A model generated the notes under the pieces. The model was given only the letters and a program-made list of their open reading frames with translations, searched no databases and was not told the origin of the DNA. The translations under genes were made by a program, and so were the position numbers. A stretch of DNA of 64,000 nucleotides from Capitulum mitella (taxonomy: Eukaryota > Arthropoda > Thecostraca > Pollicipedomorpha > Pollicipedidae), in the NCBI GenBank assembly GCA_030062745.1, contig CP099840.1, forward strand, positions 15,097,437 through 15,161,436, read 5' to 3'. Position 1 is the first letter of the stretch, and each line of letters opens with the position of its first letter. Shown piece by piece: positions 48,600-58,725 of the stretch.

Positions 48600-49530
48600 C
48601 AAGATGTTCGTGACATGGTCGCGAAGGTCGTGCAGGAAAATCTAGGATGCACGAAAGCTTTTGTCTGGAGAATCTGCGAGCTATTTGGGCTACCAAGATC
48701 CACTGTGTATCGTGCGCTCGCATCTTCACAAGCAGGCAGACGTGGGATGTCTCAAAAATTGGGCGTGGACCTGTCAGCGCCTGCTGGCCTGTAGGTTCGG
48801 GGTATCCCGACCATACGTCAGCTATATCCTCCACAGCGCTAAGGTGGAAAACAGGAAGCGTGAGAAAGCGCCACCAATCACTGCGGGACAATGAGCCGCC
48901 CAGAAGATGTGTATTCGCAAGCTGTCCCGCGGAAGTCTGCTCAAGTGCAAAGATCAGGAGATCGTAATGGATGACAGGAGCTATTTTACATATTCTGGTA
49001 GCCATACGTCCGGGAATTCCGGTTACCATGTCGGTCCAGATGAAGACATGCCAACAGAAGTTACGCAGAGGACAGGAGGAAGGTTACCCCGGAAGCTTCT
49101 GGTCTGGATGGGGATATCTACATGGGGTGTATCTCGGCCTGTGATTACGCTCAGTAAGGGTAATGTCGACGGCGACGTCTACCCGCAAAAGTGCCTGAAG
49201 GTACTCCTGATTCTTTTTTTAGATGAACACTGCCCTGAGAGGGATTGCTTATTTTGTTCCGAACTGGCCAGCATGCATTACGCGAAGAGAACGCTGGATT
49301 TCCTGGAAGGGGCCAATTGCATCCTGTGTGGCTTGTGGCGAGAATCTCCCTGTGTGCCCCACTTGCGCTTCACAAAAGGCACGTGAGGTTTTTTAATCAA
49401 GCAGTGGGTCTACCAAGAAGACTGGTGCGAAACCTCGGAGGACGGCCAGAAGCGCCGGATCCGGTAGGTTATCTCTCGACTGAACCCCCGAAACGTCGCG
49501 AAAGATGTTGTAGCACGTGCCTGAGCGCAT
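48600..49530 (+). pseudogene. Degraded Tc1/mariner-superfamily transposase
   Basis: Seen in several frames of the plus strand, in the right order: a helix-turn-helix start (ELFGLPRSTVYRALASS near 48690); a second helix-turn-helix-like stretch with RFGVSRPYVSYILHSAK and KAPP (near 48795-48875); CIRKLSRGSLLKCKDQEIVMDDRSYF in shifted frame (first catalytic Asp region, near 48910-48990); LPRKLLVWMGISTWGVSRP; NVDGDVYPQKC; then CSELASMHYAKRTLDFLE, where the family usually has WPDLASxHYA (second Asp now Glu); and a shifted C-terminal piece IKQWVYQEDW with an in-frame stop. Known: this motif order is that of IS630/Tc1/mariner DDE transposases. Frameshifts, stops and loss of the second acidic site show it is dead. 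Terminal inverted repeats were not located. Confidence 0.85.
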
Positions 49531-50009
49531 GCGCACTGCTGACCAACGGGGAATGACAGCGTTTGCTCGCCAGGAAACCGAGTAGCATTTAAACTGACCC
49601 CACGCTGCGTGTGAAGTTTTATTTGGATGTGTTAACAAACATTTGAGATATTAAGCTGCATATTTTTTTCCATTTTATACTGCCTACCCGTTAGATGACA
49701 TAGAGAAGCATCTCTTTGCATCTCTATAATTACTCGTTTCTTATCAATATTACTTGCCAGATTATCAAGCTGTTTTAAACTCATCCATCTCTTCATGTTA
49801 TCCTAGAAGCGCTACATGGGCAATCCCAGAATTTATGCAGAATAACTTCACGGTGAGGGCAGATATCACATTTGTAAGAATGAAACATATGACATTTGTT
49901 CCAAACATCTGAACAGAAACCTGTTCTTGAGACCTGATTACCAGGTCTTACCAGTGAAGTCAAAACCGACAGTCACTCACCTCCCCCCTTCTGACGATGT
50001 CAACAGTCT

Positions 50010-50430
50010 CCTCCAGTTTTGCCTTCTGTTTTGATCTCCAGCCCACGCCTTGCATTGGTCTCGTCCAGTTAAGCTGTCTCTAGTAGTCTCCACCAGATCA
50101 GCTGTCTTCAATAATCACCTTCAGTTCAGCTGTTTTCGTTGGTCTCCTCCGGTTCCGCTGTCTGTAGTGGTCTCTTTCGGTTCAATGGTCTTTCGGTTCA
50201 ACAGTTTTTACTTCCCCGGTTCAATAGTCTTGCAGTTCAACAGTTTTTACTCCCCCGGTTCAGGTATATGCAGTGCTCTCCATTAGTTTAGTGGTCTACA
50301 GAGGTCATCTCCAGTTCAGCAGTTTCTGCTGGTCTTCTCCGGTGTGTGTAGTGGTCTCCCTCAGTTTGGTGAACTCCATGGATCTCCTCCGGTTAAACTA
50401 TCTGCAGTGGTCTGCGTTTCTGGCAGTTTC
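50010..50430 (+). repeat. Degenerate minisatellite built on a TGGTCTCCTCCGGTTCAGCTGTCT-like unit
   Basis: Repeated pieces such as GGTCTCCTCCGGTT, CAGTTCAGCTG, AGTGGTCTC and TTCAACAGTTTTTACT recur at intervals of about 30 bp. Includes a clean 33-bp-scale duplication (TTCAACAGTTTTTACT(T/C)CC) near 50197 and 50239. Confidence 0.65.
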
Positions 50431-50950
50431 GTCCACTGTCGCTCAGTGTCCACACGGTGAGGCGTGGCGCGCGATGGCCGCTGTTGACGTTCCTGTAGCC
50501 GAGCGTGACTGGATAAAGGCAGTCTCTTGTTCGCTTCGGCCAGTAAACTGAGGCTGACAGTTGCCGTTTTCTAAAAACTGTTGGCCAGAGGAACATGTGT
50601 TGAGTAGTAATGTGCCGCGAGCTCAGCTTAAAACAAAATTGGGCATCACCCTTCATGGGTGCTGTCAATGTTTTTGTAATGCAGATCTGTACTGCAATAA
50701 CGACATTGTCAACATCCACAAAGTGTGATGACCGACAGCGGTGTCAATTTGTATTCTTTTGAGAGGGTCCTGGCCCACCCAATGTCGATTTGGGCCCACC
50801 CAACATTGGTTCGGCCCCTCAATATTTTCTGCCGGTTTTAAAAGGAAATCAGTAATAACAGCGAAAAGAACGGCCACAATAGAAAAGAAACAGGCAGATG
50901 GTAAAGAACAGAGTCTAAAGCAATAAATCTATCTACCTTCTATCTATCTA

Positions 50951-50957
<7 letters not shown>

Positions 50958-51017
<60 letters not shown>

Positions 51018-51115
51018 GTTTGTAGATATATAGATATATAGATATAGAAATAGGTATAGATATAGATATAGATATAGATATAGATATAGATATAGATATA
51101 GATATATAGATATAT
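50958..51115 (+). repeat. (TA)n followed by (GATATA)n microsatellite
   Basis: About 50 bp of TA repeats, a short TGTATATATGTTTG interruption, then more than ten GATATA units from about 51035. A TCTATCTATC run precedes it. Tyr/Ile frames here are compositional artefacts. Confidence 0.95.
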
Positions 51116-52221
51116 ACATATGGGGATAAATGTAATTTTTCGAATATATATGCATATGGGAAAAATGCAATTTTTCACTTGATAAATATTAACAAATAGT
51201 TTATAAATTTCCGTCCGTCGGAATGAATTGGACTAAATCCGTTGAGAAAGCCACATTTGGGGACAGGTTACGTTGTCGGGTCCTCGGCTCGCTCCCCCCC
51301 CCCAATCATTTACAGAAAACGACATCCCTGATGACCGATTTCATGTACGGTATGTTGTAACCTGCCATCATGTTGTAAGATATTGCATGAAAATAGTTTA
51401 AGACCACGTCACATTTTCAGTTCTCCGCATGATTTACGTAACATTTGAGGAAGTAGACGAGATATCAGATCCGCTAAGCAGCACCTTTGCGAAATCGTGC
51501 GCCATCAAAAGAACAGGGGATTCCACCTCTTCAAGCATATGAGAGGAGCAGAACTGGAAACTTGGCATGCTTAATGCAGCCCATCATTTAAAGTGTTTCG
51601 AACTGGCAAATAAAAATGGTAGACATGTTTTGTGATCGCGGCGTATAACGATGTCATCGATGTGCAAATGTATGTTTTGATTGTTCAGTATGACAGGTTA
51701 CTTGCTACCGTCCCGTTACCAAAACCCTCACCAGCGACTACCCCTCCCCGTTCCGCGCCGCCTCCGACACCAGATGCGAGGTGGATGGGGCGACTGAGGG
51801 AACGGCGGCCGGCCGCGGCGCCCGGGAGGCACAATTCGAGGCGCGTTGAAAGAGCTGGTATGGAAAGGCCCACTATGTTTCACATTGAATGTGATAGTGA
51901 AATGAATGCAAAATGCGAATATGGCCTTTCTTTTAAATTCCAAATAGTTTTATTTTCACAAATCTAAACTGAAAGTCTCATTTGTTTTTATATACATAAA
52001 ACGCATTTATATTTGTAGAAAATTCAGTGCGCAATTACAGCTCAGCTTACGGCCTATCCTCCTAAATTTAAACTGTGCGCCTATGATGAATAGTTCATGA
52101 GATACAGTCGATTCAAATTTACCCTTTTCAAAAGCCTTAAAATAAGACATTATCTATAACTTCAAAACCATGAGCACAACCAGCCTAATTCTGTCACACT
52201 TGGGTTCAGGGCTATAGAACT

Positions 52222-52412
52222 GAACTGGCATGGTTCAGCGTTATAATCGGGTGTCATCGGCTGATTGAACTCGCATGGTTCAGCGTTATAGTCGGGTGTC
52301 ATCGGCTGGGTGAATCGGCATGGTTCAGCGTTATAGTCGGGTGTCATCGGCTGGTTGAATTGGCATGGCTCAGCGTTATAGCTGGGCGGCATCGGCTGGT
52401 TGAACTGGCATG
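52222..52412 (-). repeat. 45-bp tandem repeat, four to five units, open in one minus-strand frame
   Basis: Unit starts near 52231, 52276 and onwards are spaced 45 bp apart. On the minus strand the frame encodes a 15-residue repeat, MTPDYNAEPCQFNQP, with small variations (CRFTQ, CEFNQ), and stays open for 76 codons in total. A length that is a multiple of three with conserved residues could mean coding selection, but no start, signal or splice context was found. Confidence 0.7.
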
Positions 52413-53034
52413 GAATGACCCTGCATGAATCAGCTTATTTCAAATTGAAGTCATCTTTATTCCGGCATAGTTCATATTCATGTCTTTTTAGCTGCGACGC
52501 CACACAGAGCGGCCACGGCCAAAGCTGCCAGATGACGGTATTGGCAGTGGTCGCTTTGTGTAGTTGGCCTTGACACCTCTGCCAACACTCAAAACGCTGC
52601 CTGAGCGCTGCATCGTGCCCCCAAAAGGAGCCGATAACATTGCAAATAATAGCATGCTCTTTTCAACGTTACATCGCCTAACAAGCGACTCCAACAACAT
52701 GTGACGTCCTTTTGACAGCGCGTCATCATCTAGAACAAAAATATTCCCAGTAATAACAAAATCCGGCCTATCTTTTCACACCAGTAAGGAACGCATTCTT
52801 CCGACGTTCACATCACCATCATCGAGGGAACCCCGACGTTCGTTTGCGTTTGGAGGTCCCCGTGCGACCAATGATCGCCGTTGTCGCGTGCTCCTCTGAA
52901 AGGAAGTGGCGGCGATCGCGTGGGTTCGTGCCGCCGCCGTTTATCCGTCCGTCACGATGCCAGCTGCAAACGTCCCGCGGGTCTTGGCATGTCGCTGGTC
53001 GGCTAATGGACAGTGACAGGACGGTCTCTGCTGT

Positions 53035-53096
53035 CTGCGAACAGCGTATAACGAGCGGTGAGACGTGCGAACAGCGTATAACGAGCGGTGAGACAT
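53035..53096 (+). repeat. Two-unit 30-bp tandem repeat
   Basis: GCGAACAGCGTATAACGAGC followed by GGTGAGAC(G/A)T occurs twice in immediate succession, practically identical. Confidence 0.9.
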
Positions 53097-54299
53097 GTAG
53101 ACACCGTGGGCGCAATCAGCCCCGTAGCGTCTACGTCGCTACAGAGAGAATGTATATATATGCCCCTCGAAAGGACATCTATTGATTTATTAAATGGAAG
53201 TCAAGTACATAAAATATTGGTACGTAGGAGGATCGCCTCCTATAAAAGAATACGTAATAATCTTCGTAGCTGCTGGTTTCCAAGTCACAAACGGGTTATT
53301 GGAAATAACGCCGCGAGCATGGCTGGAGTTCTTGAAAAATCCCAAGTGGTGATATGTTCAGACACCCCCCCCCCCCCGAAGAAAGAACTCTCCGGATTTA
53401 GGTTGCTTCAGTTTCAAATACCAACAGCTTTGATTTTTATCTAAGACGCTTAACGTTACAGTGATGTTGTAGGACCTATTTACTATATCTCCTCGTCCTC
53501 CTCGACGGGTTGAATATTCATAAGCCTCGTTAGCCATCACACCCTGTCGGTTATGCAATGGGACAATCAACTTGAACTGGCTTTGAAGCTAATGTTCTGG
53601 ATCTAATAAATTATGCGGGGCGCAGAGAGCTCCCATTAAATGATACGAAAGACATCAGAAGTATCAAAACTGGTACATGTTGAGTCCGGTTCGCGGGCCA
53701 GTGTCGGGTGCACAGTGTTGGACCCAGTACAAGCAACAAATTGCAAGGAAAAATGAGCATTTGGTTGCATTTAGCGCAAGGCCCATTATTAGCCCAGTGA
53801 TTGGATGCATCTGCCCAGTCACGGCACCCCAGTCCTACGGTTTAGGACTAATGAAAGGTATCAGAGAGTGCTTAACTAGAATGCTGAGTAACAAACTGGA
53901 TACATTTTATTTCTTGTATTTCAGTATTCGCCTTTTACATCGGTGCAGCTTCGTATATATTTCTCGGTGTAACAGCCTTCCAACCACTTTCAGAATTAAC
54001 ATAAGGTCTGTGATGGTATTCACTAGCTCAAATCGACTGCTGACCGCTCAAATTCACTCGAACTCTGTCTGTACCATGGCAATGGTTTTAGAGACGTTTT
54101 GCCCGCGGTCTTGGACGCGTTGTTCTGGCAGATTACTGGTACAGTTCAACATACACTTCCCGGTCACAGGTACTTATGACCCCCAAGGGCTTAGTCTAAG
54201 ACACCTACCCACCACTGTTCCATCGGGCCAACGATCACCGAACCGGGATAGATTCAGCGACTGGGCCACTGGGGTATCAGGGACGACATCACAGAAACG

Positions 54300-54590
54300 A
54301 TCCATCTGGATCAGGCGGCACTGGCAGCCACAGGAACTGTGCCAAGGTCTGGACCAGGCGGTGCCCAAATCTGGATCAGGAGACAGCCACAGGAGCGCTG
54401 CCGAGGTCTGGATCAGGCGAGACTGGCAGCAACTGGAGCGGCGCCGAGGTCTAGATGAGGCGGCAGCCATAGGGGCGGTGCCAAGGTTGGGATCAGGAAG
54501 CTGCTACAGGGTCGGTGCCGAGGTTTGGATCAGGCGGCAACCACAGCAACCGTGCCGAGGTTTGGATCAGAAAGTAGCCAAGGGAATGGT
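54300..54590 (+). repeat. Minisatellite of about 38-42 bp
   Basis: The unit contains CCGAGGTCTGGATCAGGCGG and a variable CAGCCACAGGAGCG part, repeated about seven times with indels. It forms the 3' part of a 309-codon plus-strand open frame (53677-54606), the longest in the window. I see no domain in that frame, and its first half has no distinctive composition, so it is not called a gene. Confidence 0.8.
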
Positions 54591-54682
54591 ACAGCTGCTT
54601 GAATGAGGCGGGAGGGACCACAAGAACGGCACATGTCATAAGCAGACGTAGGGCCTACACACGGCTTCGTTCCCAAGCCCTA

Positions 54683-55740
54683 ACACACACTCAAAAAATG
54701 TCGAACGCCTTCATTCGCTGCGGAGTCACTCCAGCAAACTGCCGGAGGAGTGCCACACTATCGAAGACCCGGACGTCCTTACCGTAGGTCGCGTAGATGG
54801 CAATGGGATTGAGACGCTACTGGGTCATGGTTGATCTGAGGTATGATTTTAGGCGACGCAGTGTGCTTAAACTTCTCTCTGTGGTGCATGTTGTAGCCGG
54901 AATGGTGAATAGCAGGCGCAGAAATTTCACGCCTTCCGTCAGTATGGCCCTTTTGACTCCTTGAAAACTACGGTGACGTGAAGCGTTTCCAAGGCATCCG
55001 GTCCACCACAATGATCCTACAGCATCTGCATGTTTAGCTTCAGCCTTCCAGTTCGTGTCCATGCTGAAGTGGGCAGCAGTGCGTTCGGTTGCAGCAAGGT
55101 CACCAGTGATCAGTGTCCGTTCGGACTAAGCAATGACCTTATCCTCAACGAAGAAGTCCTTTTATCTGGGACGCTTCCCAGGCTGTCCACGGCCTTCAGA
55201 TATACGCGCCGATATTTTGCCTTGGCGTTGCCGTGAGTTGAGGCTCGGTGGTTTCAACCAGTCGCGTTCTCCTCGGCAGCCAGGGCTAGTCGATTTGCAG
55301 TTTTTCGGCCGTTTTCAGTGTCTCAGACCAACATTTCTCGAAGCGACGTTGACGGACACTCACTGCTTGCCGCAGAGCCCTCGCTTGGTCCAGACTGGCC
55401 TCCACCTTCTGCTGTTCGGCCTGGATAACTGTAACCATCGGCGTGGTCACTCGGAGCACCAGCAGAACCAGGTTTACCAAGCACCAGAAGTCGAAGTCCT
55501 GCAAGAAATCCGCGCGCGGTTCTGCACGCCTCCGGTTGCACGGCAGGGTCGTTTGCGACCTCATCAGGGGCGTCTCGAATGGCCTCCCAGTTGGCCACTA
55601 CAGAGGTCAGTGCAGGCTCGGAGCACATCCAGCGTGTAGCGCCGAATGGAGCCCTTATCTATAGGTTAAAACTGCTGCCGTACAGGCCGCCTGGTCTTCG
55701 CTCAGTCCTCGATGGTTGGGAGCCCACTGAACTGTGGTAT
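54683..55740 (-). pseudogene. Degraded hAT-superfamily transposase (ZMYM1/THAP0-like) with C-terminal dimerisation region
   Basis: Read on the minus strand. Around 55630-55560: NWEAIRDAPDEVANDPAVQ. In a shifted frame: QDFDFWCLVNLVLLVLRVTT, QAEQQKVEASLDQARALRQ and KTAEKLQID, then an in-frame TAG at about 55286 followed by PWLPRRTRLVETT. Then 55062-54817: FLRLLFTIPATTCTTERS and STLRRLKSYLRSTMTQ, a TAG in place of the usual Glu codon, RLNPIAIYA, and an end near RRMxFxDI (QRMKAFDIF). Known: TIPxTxCTxERSFSxLxRIKxYLRSTM is the hAT C-terminal dimerisation signature, and the upstream helical block plus LPRxxR is typical of the ZMYM1/52-kDa-repressor-like branch. Stops and shifts show it is inactive. 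The N-terminal zinc finger was not found. Confidence 0.8.
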
Positions 55741-55892
55741 CCTCCGACAGAGGCATCAGTCTTGGAGAACTTCCGGGGTCGGTGCGTACCGGGGACCAGC
55801 CATCCCACGGCAAGGCCCGGTACAAGCGCAACTTTTTGAGCGGCTTCAATGGGAAAATGAAACGTTATGGTCAAATTTCCTACAACCGGCCC

Positions 55893-56107
55893 GGTTTAGC
55901 CCGGCCCGATCGAGCCCAAACAGGGCTTTTGGCTAGGCCTGACGGCCCTGGTTTTGACAACTCTACCTCCAACCCATACATAAGATTCGGTAAGGAATGT
56001 AGCCATTTCCCCGAGTCAAGTGAGCTGCAGTATACGCCAGTGATGTCAAAACCAGGGCCCGGCAGTCCTAACCAAAAGCCCGTTTTGGGCCCAGCGGGAC
56101 CCAAACC
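55893..56107. mobile_element. Foldback element with inverted arms of about 65 bp
   Basis: The segment 55893-55959 is repeated in reverse complement at 56044-56107 with few mismatches. The arms include GCCCAAACAGGGCTTTTGG on the left and CCAAAAGCCCGTTTTGGGC on the right, and TTTTGACA/TGTCAAAA at the inner ends. The spacer is about 84 bp. This is the shape of a miniature inverted-repeat (foldback) element. It lies within 200 bp of the hAT relic and might be a hAT-driven derivative, but no target duplication was identified. Confidence 0.65.
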
Positions 56108-57439
56108 TTTTGTTTGTGGGAAATCTGCCCATATTTCTTTACTTTCTCATTCATGCTCGTGAAACAACTGAGTCTGAGCTGGGACTCGTCGTGGACGGTT
56201 AGCCCCCGGTCTTCACCGGTCCCGCAGATTCTCCAAGACTGACACGTCTAGCCTACACTACATATTTTGCAACTTCCAAAGAATACGGGGTGGGCGGTAT
56301 TTGAAGAAATTGACGTTCTCTCTAAGGAAAATTCTGATGTTTCTTCTGTACGCAGATAAAATATCAACATGTCAACAGTTCACTGTTTCTGCATTATGTT
56401 ACTCTGTAAAGTCGGTTAAAAAAAACACACACAAAACGGACAAGGAAAGAACTGTGTGTGCGTGCATCTACTATTTGCCGCTTCTGACTTTCTAGTAAGA
56501 CTATCAGAAGTCTGAATTCAAACTTATTTGGAAACCAGATATGATGTTTTTGAAGTTAGCAGTCGTAATGTGGGGATGGTTGTGGTTTAAATTACAATAG
56601 ATTGAATGGCGCTAGATGGCGCAAAAGAGACAAGACTGAATTCCTTCCAAGGCGTGTGATATTAGGTTGTCGCTGATTCCCTCCGCTATTTTCTTTGCAC
56701 ACGTGGAAGCAGTGCAGAATGTTAGTGCGACACGACTATTAATACCAAATCTGGGCAGATTTGCAGTTCCATGACCGATATTTCACACAGCTATCATAAG
56801 ATTCTAGTCTGTTCCATAGTTGCAGCTTCGAGGGGGAGCCGGGGGACCTGGTCCCCCATCCCCCTTAGGCCCACATTTTTTGTGAAAACCATTGCACATC
56901 GTCTTACCGGCAGGCGGTTTTCGCATGATTTCAGTTCATTCTAAGCCCCCCCCCCCTTAAGAAAATCCTGGCTGCGCCCCTCGTCTGTCCTGACGTTTCT
57001 AAAGCTACCCTAAAATGAACGCAACTAACTCAAATTTTAGATGCTGCCATTCATGCTGCCAGCTCAACCAGATACAATGAGACGTGGTTTCAAGACTGGT
57101 CTATACTATGTGTGTACCTGTTCCGGCAGGTTCTGTGCTTGTCTTTGTCTAGTTAGTAATATGATGCAGGTACTTGATTGCCTGGATGTACAGTATTGTC
57201 TTTGTAGTGTGCATCTTAGAATATTTTTTTAATTCAATCTTGGTCACTATAAAAATAAGCAATGCTTCCAGATCCTGTTAAAAAGTCCCGTCTATGTGGG
57301 ACCTGGTGTATTTCTCTAGGTGTTACTTTTTGCTAGGTGGTCCAAATTTTTGTAGATGGTGCTCAAGCATCACCGAAGAGATATAAAACTCCGCATTTGA
57401 ACACGAGTATAGATTATGCATGTCATTCTCTCTTTCTGT
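56108..57439. other. No gene recognised
   Basis: AT-leaning sequence between the foldback element and the CT microsatellite. Contains a short G/C-run segment near 56830-56980 that resembles the ends of the TTAA families in composition only. Confidence 0.4.
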
Positions 57440-57451
57440 CTCTCTACTTAC

Positions 57452-57546
<95 letters not shown>

Positions 57547-57553
57547 TCTCTCA
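57440..57553 (+). repeat. (CT)n microsatellite, over 100 bp
   Basis: Almost perfect CT dinucleotide run of about 50 units with one CCCTC interruption near the end. Confidence 0.95.
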
Positions 57554-57779
57554 GTATCTCCATGTCTCGTCCGCTTTCTCTCTGTGGGTTTCTTGGGTTT
57601 GTCCATTTTTTACATACATACATCACTTCCGACACTTTTCCTTTCGCTCTCGCTGGCCGTTTGGCTCCAGTCCTCCCATAAAAGCGTCCAAGATGTCCTG
57701 ATAGGCCTGGGCTATTCCGAGTAGATGGCTGAGCCTGTCACCTGCCGGGCGTGTCCTACCGACAGGGAGGACCTGTTCG

Positions 57780-58160
57780 GTTCCAGCAGGAGTGTAGGCT
57801 TGCCCCGCACCGGTCCCGGGAATGTCAGCGGCCTCCTACTGCGGGAGTCTCCAGTCCTGGGCCTGTCAGCTGTCTCCTGGGGAATCAGTAGTCCCGGGAT
57901 TGCCAGCTTCCAGCATGGGGAATTACCAGTCCCGAGACCGTCGCTTTCTACCTGTAGACGCACCAGTCTCGGAAATGCCAGCTGTTTCCGGCGGATGCAC
58001 TAGTCCCGGGAATATCGCCTGACACCTGAGGAGGTCCCAGCTCCGGGACTGACGGCAGTCAGTCCTGGGGTTGGGGACTGGAGGCGCCCTAGCTGAGGGT
58101 CCTCAGTCCCGGAAATGTCGGCAGTGTCCTGGGAAGGCACCAGTCCCGGGCCTGTTCGCT
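57780..58160 (+). repeat. Minisatellite with CAGTCCCGGGAATGTCAGC-like core
   Basis: The core AGTCCCGGG(A)(A/C)T(G)(T/C)CAGC is spaced 30-60 bp apart, separated by variants of CTCCTGGGGA, across roughly nine units. Open frames here (92 codons from 57725) are repeat-driven. Confidence 0.75.
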
Positions 58161-58279
58161 GTCATCAGGGGCAGACGCAGTCTGACCCTCGTCTCAGGGC
58201 GGCAGATCTTCGTCAGAGCAGAGCTCCGGTAAAAGAGGAGGCTGTTCAATCCCTCTGTCTGGAGAACCTTGTCACCTGT

Positions 58280-58725
58280 TCATTGCTGTCACAGGGTCAG
58301 GGGTAACACCATCGCTATCAGAGGGTCAGGGGTAGCACAACGTCTATCATAGGCTCAGTGGTAACATCAACGCTGTCACTTGGTCAGGGGTAACACTACT
58401 GCTGCCACAGGGTCAGGGGTAACGCCACTGCTGTCACAGGGTCAGGTTTAACACCAATGCTGTCACAGGATCAGGGGTTACACCACTGCTGCCACTGGGC
58501 CAGGGCTAACACCAGTGCTGTCACTGGGTCAGGGGTTACACCACTGCCGCCACTGGGTCAGAGGTAACACTGCTACTGTCACAGGGTCAGGGGTAGCACC
58601 ACTGCCGTCACAGGGTCAGGGTTAACACTACTGTTGTCACGTGTACGAGGTTACGCCGCTGCCGTCACAGGATTAACTGCTGGGCCAGATTAACACTACT
58701 GCTGCCACAGGGTCAGGGGTAACAC
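58280..58725 (+). repeat. Minisatellite of about 30 bp, about 14 units
   Basis: The unit is close to CACAGGGTCAGGGGTAACAC followed by CACTGCTGT, with point variation (CACTGGG, GGTTACACC, GGTAGCACC). It follows the 57.8-kb minisatellite after about 120 bp of unrelated sequence. Confidence 0.9.

Noticed and set aside
50940-51178. Tyr/Ile-rich minus-strand frames
   Set aside because: Translation of TA and GATATA microsatellites.
53677-54606. 309-codon plus-strand frame, the longest in the window
   Set aside because: The second half is a minisatellite in which indels of 38-42 bp would break any coding frame between units. The first half has no recognisable motif, signal peptide or splice site pattern.
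57337-57724. Ser/Leu and Arg/Glu frames over the CT run
   Set aside because: Translation of a CT dinucleotide repeat.
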